From positions 7,569,001 to 7,633,000 of the forward strand of contig NC_134025.1 in NCBI RefSeq assembly GCF_964204645.1: DNA of 64,000 nt, read 5' to 3'. Made by a program: the position numbers and the translations under genes. This stretch comes from Tubulanus polymorphus. Its lineage: Eukaryota; Nemertea; Palaeonemertea; Tubulaniformes; Tubulanidae. Below are positions 11,201 to 24,600 of the stretch, one piece after another (positions within the stretch are counted from its first letter, which is position 1; every line of letters begins with the position of its first letter). The notes under the pieces are model-generated. The model did not search any database, had not been told where the DNA came from, and saw nothing but the letters and a program-made list of their open reading frames with translations.

Positions 11201-13360
11201 TTCTAATGGTTTGATGTACCGGTATTTGATAATTCATCCTTTCTTGTTATATACCCATACATAGGTATATATATTACCTATGCACACCGATGAATACATT
11301 CGAATATTGTCTCTTAATATTGATATGACTGTAAATAAAAAGTCTCATAGTTAAAGATATGCATATTTCATCCCTCCGTGCAATAGTAATTTACACACTG
11401 ATTACCCGGTTATGTAAAAACTGTATTGTTCATCTGTGTAATCATTTTGTTTGCTTGGTAATTTGGCTGATTTTAATTTCATTGCTACAGTTTACATCTG
11501 ATGTTCCATTGTATCATTCCATGGCACATTCCATTCGTCTGCTGTCCTTATATAAGTATTATTTTGTAGTTGATATATTTGTATAATTTTTTTCACCCTT
11601 TAATACATGTATATATGATGTATATTATGCCATTTCTCGAACAAATATTGTGATTAAAGCTTTCATGCAATATAAGGCCATCAAATACTGCTTTATAGTT
11701 GACTTTAGTTCGAATCTAGAAGTGAAAGCCAATAAAGATAAGAGGTTCTAAGTGCATTTCTTATCTATTTAGGGATTTTGAGTTATTTCAAAGACTAGAC
11801 CAACACATATCTTATCGAAATTATTTGCAAAGAATTGGTTAAAAAATTCTTTCTAATTAGTTGACATGAAAAACTTAATTACACAAATTTCTGTTATTGA
11901 TAACTGTTCAACTTTAATATCTAATGCTACTGTTTTCATTTACTGCATATAGACTTGGCTTTCCTGTGTTAACTAGTGTTCAAAATTTCATTACCTAACT
12001 TCTAGATGCATTTATATTAGTTGTAATTACAGATGAAAAGCTAAAATTATGTTTTGTAGGTTTGTATGAAAGGTGCTGTAAATTAAATTTCATGTAAATT
12101 GTGTATGTAACTTTAATATGGAAAAAAATGTATATCTGTACATTCCATTTTATGTTAAAGCTTTGACTATAGTGATAAGCCTTGCCAAATGTTGATATTT
12201 TTCACTGTTGGAATTAATATATTACATATGAAACAAATACCATCCTTTTGGTTTATTCTTTTTGTGCTCGATCAGTCAGAAAATAGTACATGTTAACTAT
12301 CATGCGGATAGAGGATGGACCGTAAGGAAACTTGAAATGGCACAATGAAGAAATAATTCCTTTCCACATGATAAACATTCTTTGGGATGGAACTGAAACT
12401 TTTCAATGTAGCTGAGTCTGCATGGGTACAACAGTTGTACAGGTTTTTGGCATAAAGATGATTTTCCTCAATTTCATCTATGTTTACTCGAGGTCAAGTT
12501 TTCCAAATAAATGTGGTTGCAATTTAATGAACATCATTTTAAGTAAAATTTGACATTTTTTATTAATAATAAATAATGATAAAAGTACATTTTACATCAA
12601 TGAAATTAATATGTCCCTGATTGACAATATTGGACTTGTACCATGATACCTAGAATTTAGTTCAAAGCACCCTAAATAGCTTTATATATTCATAACTGAC
12701 AACATCAGCATGCATACAACAGACAATAACCGGTTGTCTTAATATTCAAATATCATTACAGATCAATATGCTAATGGATTACGGTAAATTATACATTTTT
12801 ACAATGTAAAAACAAATATATCATTGATGACAATAATGCATGAACAAGTTCATGATGTGCTTATTGCCTGTAATATCACCGAACAATAACAATATACATA
12901 TAACTTTTTAACTACAACTAAAATTTGGCTTCCTATCAACAGACAAATCTTCAAATTCAGGAAAAAGTCGAATTTGAAATCTCATACATGCTGATATCAC
13001 AAAAAATTTTGTGTTACATGTAGTATATAGTACAATATAACTATGACAACATAATATGCATACTATCATATAAACAATAATTGTGCCTTAAAATTATATA
13101 GATAGAATTCTTAATTACTTTATAAAAATAGATTTCTGCAAATAAGACAAATGGCTGCCGATGAAAAATTGAAAAGCTCCCAATGTACATCATAAAGTGC
13201 GTACATTATCAACTTCCATATAATGAGCACCTTGCTACATTACTTTTCTGGCATCTAAATGTTAGGTAACAAGGCACACAACTGAGCTGACCTAGTGTTA
13301 CTGTATCATCTACCTATCTACTGTGGATAATGATTTCAGTAAGGTATTGAGAATTGTTGA
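11201..13360. other. Convergent 3' region of GPR137 and the CCDC170-like gene
   Basis: AT-rich sequence with no exon that I can support. AATAAA-type signals on the plus strand near 11334 and 11731 could end GPR137 transcripts. The part from about 12550 to 13360 is likely 3' UTR or spacer of the minus-strand coiled-coil gene. Confidence 0.5.
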
Positions 13361-16300
13361 TCAATATTGCCGCGGATCTCGCCGGACCGGTGACGATGAT
13401 TTATGGCGGCGTTGAATCGTCACGCGTTTTGGACTACGACTGCGACCCCTCGGTCTCGAGTGCAGGATCATTTTCGCGTCGTTGAAGCCTGCCTGATAGC
13501 CATCTTCGAGATCTGAGAAAGCGCTTTCAATCGCAATTCCTGATAAAGATGCCGACTGATGTGCTTGAATAAGTTTTTCCAGACGATTTATGATTTCATA
13601 ATCAGGCACAGCTAGTGAATTAAGGTCTAATCCTAGCATACGCGCAATAACTTTCCGTAATTCCAAAAGCTGAAATGCATAACACCAAAATCATATGTTT
13701 GTACTTAGACAGTGAGAATTTAAACCACGAAATGGATTATTCCGCATAAAATGTATGAAGTACCTGTCTTTCTTTTGTTGTAGCCTCTTCAAGAGCAAAC
13801 TTAGTCGTTTTGAGTTCACTTGTCAAGGCGTGTACAGCATTGTCCGATATTGTACGCTGTTCATGACAAGTTGACCCTCTTAAATCAACCTCTTTCTTCA
13901 ATTCCTGGATCTTCTTTGCTTGCTTCTGTCGCACTCTTTCCAACTTTTCAAGATGTTTTTCAAGGCTTTGCATCTCTTTATCTTGACCCAAGCAGGTGAG
14001 CTGTAAAATGGAAATAACACGGTGAAAATCTTCTAGACAGGATGCTTGATTTACTTGTCTTAGGTATCATGTTTCTTTTTCTTTTGTATTTACCTTCAAA
14101 TTACTTCCTTCTAATAGTTGAGCTTTTAGATCAACAATTTCAGCCCGTGCTTCTTTCAACAATAGTTGATTTTTCTCAAGCTGACGACTTAACTTTCGCA
14201 CTTTGCCCGATTCAGAATCACGTTCAATTTCCAAATCACCTTTACTGTGAATTCGTTCCTCTAAAGTCGTGATTTTCTTGCGTAACAGATCAAGATGTAG
14301 ATCTTTGCTTTCTAACTGCTGCTTGAATGTTTTCAGTTTACGTTGAAGGTTGTAAATATGCGTGCTCTTATCAGCGAGTGCATCTGCTTCTAATTTCACC
14401 AATTGATCAGCACGGGCGAGCAAGGCTTGACCAGTCATATCGAATCCAATCTCTGCACTTATTCGCTCCATCTTCATCGACTCGGCTATCTTTTCCAAAA
14501 ATCGCAAAAACTGTAATATTAAAGTGACAAATAGCAACTTACAAATTGTTTCTTTTCCCAGATTTAGCGATATGAGATCAACATTTATATACCAGATCCA
14601 TACCTTTTGTTTATCAGCTCGTAGTCCATCCTTAATGACTTCTTGTGAGGCTAATTCCGATTCGTAATGTTTCAGACGTGACTCAACATCAACGAGATCT
14701 GCTTCAAGACGTTTCGATCGGTTATGAGCACTCTGTCCTCTTTCATACGTACTCTCGAAATGTTCTCCAACTCGTTTCATCTTGTCTTCTAACACTTCAA
14801 CTCTCTGAAATTACGAGATACAGGTCAACTACCGATGCCCAATCAACTGGATTAACTCCATAACCAACATTTGTTCCATTGTTACCTTTTTATCATCTTT
14901 TGCTGTGACTTGTAAATGTTTTATCTTATCCTTGATAGTTTCCTCATTAGGAGCAACGCTATGGTACGCGTCACTCAGTAAATGAGCTAAACTTTCTTTA
15001 AATCCATTATACTGAGCTTCAATACTACGAACGCTGAACGAAGTTTCATGTTTCTCTCGGTCAATTCTGGTCAAGAGAAGAAATTGAATAACATTGAAAA
15101 CTTTAAATGGAAAGTGTATATTCCTAAAGGAAATAGCAATTGTCAACATACTTTGATAATCTCTGCTCTCTGTCTTCTAGTTCATGTCTCGTGGCATTCC
15201 AAGCTTTCTGGGTCGATTCTAACCTTTCCTTGAGTAATTCGACTTCTCTTAACAGTTCTCTGCGCTCAGCAACTGCATTCTCCCGCTCCTACGTACACGA
15301 CAACAATAACTTTAGGTGCATATTGTTAAAGATTAGGTAGGCATCTGATAGGAACAATCTATCAATTGTATGAACTGTGTCGAAAATATCAGTCGCTTAA
15401 CTGCTTACCAATTTGATATTGGCAATTTCCGTATTGTACTGAGATACATTCTTCTGTTCACGACCAACTTCTGACACGAGTCTCATAATCGTCTCTCGAC
15501 TCGCCTTCGATTCTAACTCCGTGTTCGACAACGTTTCATTCAAAGTCAACATCTTCCCTTTTAACATTGCATTCTCTTGGATAACGTTACTGATCTATTA
15601 GTGTACAAGAAATAGTATAACAACACCGCTGTCTGATATTAACTAACTATGCTGTAACTATGAAACAGATCGAAATAATGTTAAAATGAAACTTACCAGT
15701 GATACGATTGTTTGTACACTATCAGCAGAATTGACGGAAACATCTAGTTTAATGCTGTTTGACAGGAACACACTGGATATTTGAGTAAGAATATCGTTGT
15801 ATCTTTTCTCGATAGTTGATTTCAGTTGTTCTGCTTTTTCTCGTTCCTCCAAATGTTGCCTAAAAAACAGTGCCGCAAATCCATCTTGCTATTACTATGG
15901 TTTGAATGGTAATTGATAGAATGCACTTAAATCATAAAAAAAAAAATTTCCTCATACCTGAGCCTTGATTCTAATTCTAATATCCGTTCACGGGCTTGGT
16001 CATTTTCAGCTTGTAATGTTCGAATAGTCAGTTCACTTTTTCCTTTTATATTTTCAAATGTGCCCGACTTGAATTCGGCCTCTTGGATTTTTTGTTGCAT
16101 CGATTCAACGACCGTTTGAAGTCGAGCGTCGGTCTCACGGCGAGATTCTATTTCGGCTTTCAATTCTTTAATTCGCATTTCTCTGGCTTCAATTTGATTT
16201 TCAGCGTCTCGCAACTGAAATATAATTAAAACAACATAACATTTTAATCAAGGAATCAAAAGCAAAATATTTGACTCATTATAGAGATATTAGACTTAAC

Positions 16301-16992
16301 AAACCTGCGATGTTAAATGTTCAACTTTAACTTGAAGAGCGGCGACCTCTGTTTTTGATGCTCCAGAATGAAGTGCCGAATTAAGAAATGATTCTAGCTG
16401 TAATGAAATTTGGTTCAAAAAATGTTATTACAAAACCTGAAATATACATCAAATTAGTTAAAGAAGTGACAACTTACTTTGGTGGGATCCAAAGACGATT
16501 TAACAAATTCAGCATCTGTTGAACTGTAAAAGAATTTAAAAGAGCTTTAGATAATCTATAAGTGATAGCGTAATCAATGTTTGAATGAAGATATTTATAA
16601 AGTCTTACCTGGATAGTTGAGTAATTAACGTATCTTTCTTTTTTAGATCATCTTTCAGTGATTTCACTTGGTCTTGTAGCTACACGTATGACAAAGTTAA
16701 AAGGATTTCATGATTCTGACTGAGAGCGAAGACTGAATGTGATTCCACATATCACAAAAAAAAATCTAAAATTTTGACTATACCATCCTTCAAATCTTAC
16801 CTCTATTAAAATTCTGCGATTTGAAGGGGACGTAGGTCGAGATAGATTGAGGCCTCCAGAACTCCGGCCAAGTAACCGATCATCCAACTCTTCCAGTGAA
16901 ATCTTCTTCGATTCGAATCCATTCTTTCGAATTATACTGGGAAAACCATCAGTTTCCAAATCTTTGTAAAACGACATCTTATGCAGTGACAT
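13361..16992 (-). CDS. CCDC170: Long coiled-coil protein, CCDC170-like
   Basis: Multi-exon gene encoding roughly 830 residues, nearly all heptad-rich coiled coil. Exons: 16801-16992 (start), 16609-16679, 16478-16523, 16305-16397, 15958-16214, 15697-15859, 15409-15594, 15152-15289, 14886-15066, 14604-14804, 14094-14510, 13764-14000, 13361-13669. The N-terminus (FYKDLETDGFPSIIRK) precedes a Ser/Pro patch. The C-terminal exon has the block LGLDLNSLAVPDYEIINRLE, which I associate with CCDC170, then a basic Arg/Ser tail (RPRGRSRSPKR). Vertebrate CCDC170 binds Golgi-associated microtubules and is also conserved in ciliated animals. Coiled coils mimic each other, so the name is moderately secure and the exon model is good. 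It is divergent from the COX7A2L-like gene, with about 500 bp between starts. Confidence 0.65.
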
Positions 16993-17491
16993 CCAATCCT
17001 AACTAAAGATTAGAGCGCGATAATCCCCTAAAATAGTGTTTTTATCAGCGATGAAGCAGTGTTGAGAATTAGAATGCGTACCCAGTGGAAGTTCGTACGT
17101 AACCCAGTAAATAGAGACCAATAACTTTCACTGTTGTAAACCTGTCATCCATGATCCATGGCAACATATAAACAGCTGCAGGTGCCCGTTCCGGCTAATT
17201 GAAATCAAGGCTATTAAACAGCGCCAATCATCTCTAAATCCCACTCGCGCCTTGATTATCGTTAATTTTTGTTTTACGTATACAAAATTATACCTACTAT
17301 TCTTCTTCGTGCGTTTTATCGTTGGTAACATGCCCAGAGAGTCTTATCATTTATATCTAATTGTGCATCAATAAAATTCAATGTATTTTGGCAGGCCACC
17401 TATTGCGCCATCTATCGAGAATCATCATCGTGACGAATCGACCACAGCTCACTCGATCGAAGGTCGGTAGAAAAAAGTTTCGCCTAAAAGC

Positions 17492-18391
17492 ATGTTTTAT
17501 AAATTCAATTCAATTTCTGGGCGAGTTGCGCCTTCAACTCAGTCGGCCGCTTATAACCCACAGGTAAGATCATACTTGATGTAAACCCGATCAGTTTTAA
17601 TCGTTTTTCCGTCGTCGTCCGGTTGATGGTCGGTCATCCTTTTCTGGACACTCGCCTGCCTGTGCCAATGTCGTGAGGCTTGAATTGGCAAATTTTTTCC
17701 TAGGTTACTTTAGAATTCAAGGAAAATCAATTTTAAATCAGATTGATATGAATGAGCTTTGAGAAAAGATTGAAAATTGAATCTATAAAAGCCTTTAATT
17801 CAAATAGAGTAAGCCTTTAATTCAAATAGGGCCTAAGTTGTTATTAATTAGGTGCCTAGGCTAAATTAGGCACCCGTGAGTGACATTAGGGCAAAGAAAT
17901 ATTACTTAAAGTTTAGATTATTGATTTCATATTATTTTCAGGGTATTCGACCATTTGAAGATCGACCTGCATTTTTCCAGTTTGACCAGAAGAATACAAG
18001 ACCTGTAACAAGTGAAGCTAGGAGTACTTTAGGAAAAATGGCAGACCTCAAACAACCTAAAATTAATATGAGTACTGCAGCTGCTGGCACGACTAAACCT
18101 CTAGGATTCATCCCATCTAATCCTAAATATCAAAGAATTATTGAATTACAGAAAAAGTTCAGCGTAAGTGATATAGATATATCCCCTCGATTTCATTTAC
18201 AAGTATATCTCATTTTTGGTTAATGGCAATAACTGTTTTTTCTTTTTTGATAGAAAAATGATGGAGTTTTGGTTTGGCTGAAGATGGGTGGAAGAGATAA
18301 AGCATTGGTTGGATTAACAGTCGCTTGCTGCATTGCTGGATTTGCTTCAGGATTTTCCACCTTGTATGACATGGCTAGAAAGAAGAATTAA
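17492..18391 (+). CDS. COX7A2L: COX7A2L/SCAF1-like respiratory supercomplex protein
   Basis: Exons 17492-17563, 17942-18163 and 18254-18391, all joined in phase 0, give 143 residues. The first exon begins MFYKF and ends AAYNPQ, and the second starts GIRP. This closely parallels the vertebrate COX7A2L start (MYYKF...AYSPQG), the part that binds complex III. The last exon holds the COX7A domain: KNDGVLVWLKMGGRDK, then a single membrane helix (LTVACCIAGFASGFSTLY), then a basic tail. In vertebrates this protein bridges complex III2 and complex IV in the inner membrane. The extended N-terminus separates it from the ordinary COX7A subunit encoded next door on the other strand. A role in supercomplexes here is inferred from the family. 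Confidence 0.9.
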
Positions 18392-18801
18392 CGTTCAGGT
18401 ACACTTGAATGAGTTAAATGATTTTCCCCTGTCTTTTTTAACCAACGATACTTATAGACTTTGCAAAATCTTGTGCCCAAATTACATCAAATTTTACTTT
18501 TAAATTCAGCAGATCTTATTGTGTCCATTATCTTACGATGAATATTATGTCTCTTTTCAGGTTTTTAGGAATTTTAGTTATTGCTTGGAAAGTTTTTGAA
18601 TGGTTTGTTAGTTTTAGTCAACTCAGGAACTTCTGATATGCAATGCAATCTATTTCTTTGATCTCAAGAATTCCTTCAGGTCATTTTTCTGGTTTTAATC
18701 TTTTAACTTGTTAATGTCCGAGCTAAAATACAGAATCATTTTAATTGAAGAAGTGTCTTTTGAAATCCTTTTCACTTCATCAGTGGTTGTGGACTATACT
18801 T

Positions 18802-19025
18802 CAGGGGCGGATCTAGGATTTTCCATGGGGGTGTCCAAAAGGGCACTTCTTACGAAAAACCACGTACTCCTAATACTTCTACACCATTTTAGGGGGTACT
18901 TTCGGTCATTTCATGCGTTGAATATATATTATAGGTGGAAAACCTTGATCAAAATATTTTGGGGTGACATTTTTGAGGGCACTTCAAAGTTGAGGGGGGT
19001 CTGGACACCCCTAGATCCGCCCCTG
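18802..19025. mobile_element. MITE copy 1, CAGGGGCGGATC ends, 5-bp TSD
   Basis: A 224-bp insertion with inverted ends CAGGGGCGGATCTAGG at the left and its complement ending GATCCGCCCCTG at the right. It is flanked by direct repeats TACTT (18797-18801 and 19026-19030). It has no transposase. Related ends occur at 44941-45208 and 49401-49666 in this window. The CAGGGGCGG terminus is typical of hAT-superfamily elements, and a 5-bp duplication would fit the hAT5 subgroup. The superfamily is inferred from the ends only. Confidence 0.85.
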
Positions 19026-19323
19026 TACTTCACCCAAAGGATTTGGGATGTTAACAGTTTAAATGTAGGTATAGAAAATCTTGACAGACTTAACAACGAC
19101 CCGAGGAAGTATACCAATCATCAGTGGTCAAACCAAAAGGAAGGTTATTCTAATACTGGTAGCTTATTTTAATTCCTACGGATTTATTTTACACAATGGA
19201 TACATTAATCTGAGACAATGATTTTACATTTCTAGTTGATTTTATCAAACGTTTCTTCATAAGAAAATTCCTACATTATTTCGGCACACTTTCTTCACAG
19301 CAAATCTTTTCAGTTAAATTCTA

Positions 19324-19844
19324 CTACTGCTTTGGATATGACATCAGATATAGGTTGTAGAAGGCGCTTGTTAGCCCACATAGACAAACGGCACCGGTAA
19401 AATAGTAAGGTATAAGGTCGCGTGCTCCGCGTTTCTGCCATACCAGAGCGCCATCTTGAGCCTGAAAACGGATATTAAGATAAGAATAATTGCTAATTGA
19501 TATTCTTAGGTCTTGTCTCGTGGTTCAACTGACCGTCATCAGTTTTTGCATTTCCATGATCTTTTGATATCGAGGGCCTGCTGGAACGGTTCCAAGCGCT
19601 TTTCCATTTCTACCAGCCGATGTGGTAATCGCTCTCACTGCCACTCTACTGACATTCTGAAAAATTGACATTTAGATTTCTTCATCATGTAACTTTGAGA
19701 GGAGGGAAGTAAAAAACAAAGTGTTTCAAATATATATGATTTTGTGGATTTAAACGGTTATATTATAAAGACACAAGACGAGTGGCCAGACTGGAAGAAA
19801 GCTAGAGTTGACTACAATTTAATACTAACCACTGCTTGGTTCAT
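19324..19844 (-). CDS. COX7A: Cytochrome c oxidase subunit 7A
   Basis: Small nuclear-encoded subunit of complex IV in the mitochondrial inner membrane. Exons: 19830-19844 (MNQAV), 19534-19656, 19324-19461, joined in phase 0 to 91 residues. The N-terminal part (NVSRVAVRAITTSAGRNG) is a basic, Ser/Thr-rich import signal. The mature part has YQKIMEMQKLMTAQDGALVW, then KRGARDLIPYYFTGAVC and one transmembrane helix, as in COX7A1/2. The last exon is 138 bp and phase 0, the same length and phase as that of the COX7A2L-like gene on the opposite strand 0.9 kb away. Its start lies 358 bp from that of PDCD2, so the two probably share a promoter region. Confidence 0.92.
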
Positions 19845-20201
19845 TTTTTACGTGCTATCTAACATGGATGGTACAAAAAAACTCCTCTTTTGAGGTCAGC
19901 TATCAGAAATTGTTAACTTGAGTGCTGACATCTGGATACATTTATCTATTGAAAAACAACATTTATTTCATACATTAAGAAAAGAAAAGAATCTAAATTT
20001 GTTTTAAAGCAATTAAAAGAATAGAATGTATTTCTAAGTGGGCTATTACAAAATATAGACAGCTTTGTGTTTAGGACGTTTCAGTGTCTCGTTCTAACGG
20101 CAGCTTAGTCTATGCGTATTTGATCGGGATAACGTTGATTTCTAAACGACTGGGTGACTTTTCTCGGCGGTTTCCGTCGGTTGTTAGCTCGATTGAACAA
20201 A

Positions 20202-21518
20202 ATGGCAGCCTCCATCGAGAACGCGGAAGTGAATATTGGATTCGTCGAACAGATCGACGAATGTGATAAATGGAAACTCCACAGCGCCCAGTTTCCGAGT
20301 AAACTTGGTGGCAAACCGGCATGGCTTTCATTGAATGCTCTGCCGAAAGCTGACTTGATGTCATGCCCTAATTGTCAAGATCCGATGATATTTCTGTTGC
20401 AAATCTATTGTCCTCTGATCGATGATGATGAAAAGGTCGACTGTTTTCACAGATCGTTATTCATTTTCATCTGCAAAAACACTCAGTGTTCCCAGTTGAA
20501 TAAATCGCCCAATTTTAAAGTGTTCCGCTGCCAGTTGCCTCGTGAAAACAAGTTTTATGGCTATGAGCCGCCATTGGTGAAATCGATCGACCTTGATTTA
20601 AATTTTGATACAAAGTGTGACACTTTGTGCGAAGTCTGTGGATGCTATGCTTCGAAACGGTGTTCCAAGTGCAAACAAGTCAACTACTGTTCTCAAAATC
20701 ACCAAAAACTGGACTGGAAATATGGACACAAATCATCATGTGGAATGAATAATAAGACCAAACAGGGTAAGGTAATTTAAACAATGTAGATCAAGAGTCA
20801 AACTCTTCGATCACCCGCTTATAAATGTGGAATATCATTTCAGGGGCATGTCTTCTGTTTGATGAAGCTGAATTGGTTACCGAACCAGAAAGCCTAGCTA
20901 CTGATGAAAAAGAGAAGAGCGAGGAGGAAAAAATGACGGAATATGAGGAGTTCATGAAATCCAACAAGTCGCACAGTTTTGTATCCGGAGATGATCGAAA
21001 CCTTCAAAAGATGGCGCTTTCAGATGAAGACACTGATAAGGTCTTCAAAGAGTTCAAGAAGAGGGTTGCACATGAACCCGAACAGGTGTGCAATGGGGCG
21101 CAATCATGAAAGTAGTGGAAGAAATCAAACCATAATCGTTCTATTACTAGTTAATCTTCAATCATTACAGGTATTAAGGTACTCACTAGGTGGTCAACCT
21201 CTTTGGGTTTGTAGTGACAATATACCTAATTCTGGTGAAATACCTAGCTGTGAATGTGGTGCCAAGAGGCAGTTTGAGTTTCAGGTATGTCGTACATATT
21301 TCACCGCATATCAAACCAAATCAGTCAACTCGACGACTAATGTTTGCCCTGACTGCTTTCCTTTTTAGGTGATGCCTCAGTTGCTTTGTCATTTGAAATT
21401 AGATAAGTTAGAGAATAGCATTGATTGGGGAACGCTAGCTGTTTATACCTGCTCAGAGAACTGTTCAGAAGGTGCGATATATCATCCTGAATTTCTTTGG
21501 AAACAAGATTACTCGTGA
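20202..21518 (+). CDS. PDCD2: Programmed cell death protein 2 (MYND zinc finger)
   Basis: PDCD2 is a conserved chaperone-like factor that binds ribosomal protein uS5 (RPS2) during ribosome assembly. Exons 20202-20766, 20844-21085, 21171-21284 and 21369-21518 give 356 residues. The N-terminal domain contains [13 protein letters not shown] and a CPNC pair. A MYND-type zinc finger follows at about residues 145-185 ([15 protein letters not shown], then [19 protein letters not shown]). After an acidic linker rich in Glu/Lys comes the C-terminal domain with [28 protein letters not shown] and a terminal [17 protein letters not shown]. The ATG at 20202 lies in an AAAATGG context and starts the family's MAA-type N-terminus. 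The gene ends 131 bp from the end of AQR. Confidence 0.96.
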
Positions 21519-21648
21519 CGAGCTGTATGATATCAAAACTGCATAAATAAATCAGAATGGAAAAATTCATAGCTTTCGATTTTGTCGCTGTATTTTTCAT
21601 ATAAAATCGCATCTATTTTTACAAAGGACATTATTTTTAGGCTTTTAC

Positions 21649-24600
21649 TTAGTCAGGTTTTACATTATTGACTTGATCGCCTGTTTCAGTTTCCATTTGA
21701 GTTTCTGTTTGACTTTTCTCTTGGCTTTCCACTTTTGTTGTTTCACTGAAAAGAGTGACAATGAATTTCAAAGTGGATTTATCCGAATCGAATTCATTTT
21801 GAATAGAGATATTTCCTAATGACTTACCCTCCCTTTTCGTCGTCATCACTATCGCTATCAACTCCGGGATGTTCTTCCATCGGATTTTCATCTGCTATCT
21901 GCATTTTTACATCACCTTGTTTGATATCTTCTCCCTCTTCCATTTTCTTCTCTTCCGTCAACTCTTCTGGTGCTGGTGGTTGTTGGAGCTCTTTGATCGG
22001 GTGATCCTAATGTATCGAAATTTTCATATCAATTTAATTCATTTACCCAGTCAAATTAGATTCATTAAATTCTATAATGAAGGACTTCATAGGGAACTTT
22101 GTGATGTGGAATAAAATTGGGTTCAATTGAAGCCATATTGCATACGCTAACTTACTCGAGATCTCTGTTGATATTGGAACGATTGAATCTTGTTTGAATA
22201 GAAATCATAGACAAATGATGCCATGTGTGGCATATCTTCTACGATCAGTGTTTGATGTAACGGCGATTCTGCAACCTTTCTCACCGATGGATACATCTCA
22301 TGAGGACAGAGATGCAGCTTCAGAGGCTGAGCCGTCAACTGCAAGTGATCAGAAAATGATTATAGTACATGAAAATATCTTTGTACTCTCACAATGACAC
22401 AATTTATTACACAATTTGATCATGTGAATTGATTTGGATGAATGTATTAAGTATACCTGATTAAATGCTGGAGTTAACTCGAAACAGTTTTCAAACAAAC
22501 CAACACGAGCGAATATATATAATCCTAATCGAGCTCTTGACATGGCTACAACTAACCGACGGACATCCCTGTAATAAAAAAACCAGAATCTCAGAAATAA
22601 ACAAAATGTTAATGTTTCAAAGTGCATGTGGACTTAAATAAATAATTCATACCGTAAATGACCGACATTCTTTGTTCTGACTAGAGACAGAAGTATATAA
22701 TCATTTTGTTGACCTTGAAATCTATCAACTGTGGTCACCTAAAAAAGAAAAATATCTAGTGATGATTTCATAAATTTTGCTTTGAATTTATCTAGCTATA
22801 AAGCAGGACGTTACCGGTACCTTAGATGGGAATCCAATAAGTGGGTTATTAGCACAACGCTGTTTGATGACATCACGGATCAGATGTTTTTGTCCATTAT
22901 AAGTCGTAAGTATAGAGATTTTTTCAGCTGGATATCCGAGCAGTCTCATATACATGAATGTAGCAACAATGTATTCAGCTTCAGCCAAATTCTACAATAT
23001 AAATAACAGATGCCAATCATAGCTCAGATAAAAGTTTTTCAAAATTTATTACATACGTTAAGTCTTATGAGGCAGAATTACAATGTACTTTACCTGATAA
23101 AAGAATGGATTGGGTTCTGATTCTCCGATACCGTTAAAATCTCCAACATCTATCAGTTGAAATTCAAAGCAGAAACCAGCATTTGAAGTTTGATACTCCG
23201 GCCACTGTCCAATGTGAGGCAAATTACCAAGCTTCTTGTAGCGCCAGTTGTACAGATTACATAAACTAAATCGAGAGAGACAGAATTGCTTTTAGGGCAA
23301 ATAAAGGATTTGAATAGAAGGAAATGTGGACTGAAATATTCACCTTCCTCTAGCTCGTCCTTGTGCATCGAGATCCACGGTAGGAACTCCTAATCTGACA
23401 AATCTTGTAAACAACGACTGTTCCATATTGGAGAATTTCTGGAATGCCATATTTTTGATGACTGGCGGCAACTGATGGTGGTCCCCGATCATTATCCAAC
23501 GCTTCAAACGATTGTAATTATCTTCAGGATTCTGAAGTAAAAACGATACAAATTTTGTCAACATCTGAAGACAAGACTTCAGTTTATTTTGTTATTTTCA
23601 AATCAACGATCGAAAAATTTTACCTGCAACAGTAGCGGAATAAATGTTTCAATTTCCAGAATCTGAGCTGATTCTTCCATTAGGATATTATCATACTACA
23701 ACATACAAATAAAATACACAGTCAATTCCGACTTCCCAGTAATACGGTAGGCACTGAAAATATTGAATTTTCGAATTTTCACTGAACCCATCAGCCACTT
23801 ACCTTAAATCCTAATTCCACTAAATCGTATCTCTTCAAAGCGGCATGTGTACAGGTCATAGCAATTATCTTCGCTTCTTTGATGAGAAGATATTTCGAAC
23901 GGTCAGCACCACTTCGCAACAACTCGAATGCTCGGAATTCCTAAAGGTCAATTTTAAACATTTAGTCACCATTTTGATGCAACATCAATAGCAATTAGCA
24001 ATGAACTTTTTTTTATTCCAAGCTGACCTCTAATTGTTGGAATATTCTTGCGATATGTCGGAAACATCCTTCAGCTATGTCAAAATCTTCTTCATAAGAA
24101 TTCTCCTTGAACAATGGCTGTGGCGCATTTGAGAAGAATTTGGTGAATGGGAATAGCTCTTTAATCTTTGTTTTATCACCAGTCTGAGAATATAAGATAC
24201 ACAACAAAAATTTTAGCGATGAGTGAGACAAAATGTTTGCATCATTATTATATCGCAATACAGTTACCTTTCCAGAAGGAGCTTTGACTTTACTAAGGTA
24301 CTCCTCCCAGCGAGATAGAATGTGATAAAGATAGAAATGTCCAGCAGTCTCGCACGTATATCCCACATCACCGGCGATATTCAAACTCTCTGAAAGTCGT
24401 CCAACTTCATCCAATAATTCAAGCCTTTGTGACAGGACAAAATTCACGCGGCCGTATCGACTGAAATCTTTCTCGGTCTCGAGCGCCTCTTCACCGTGAC
24501 CCATACGTAGCAAATGGCGTTCCTCGATGTCGAGAGCCATGATTTTCTCAAACAGTTGATTCAACGCCTGTAGAAAGATTTTCAAAAACCTCTCTACATC

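Noticed and set aside
18708-19172. 154-codon plus-strand frame downstream of the COX7A2L-like gene
   Set aside because: Most of it lies inside the 224-bp MITE and it resembles no protein.
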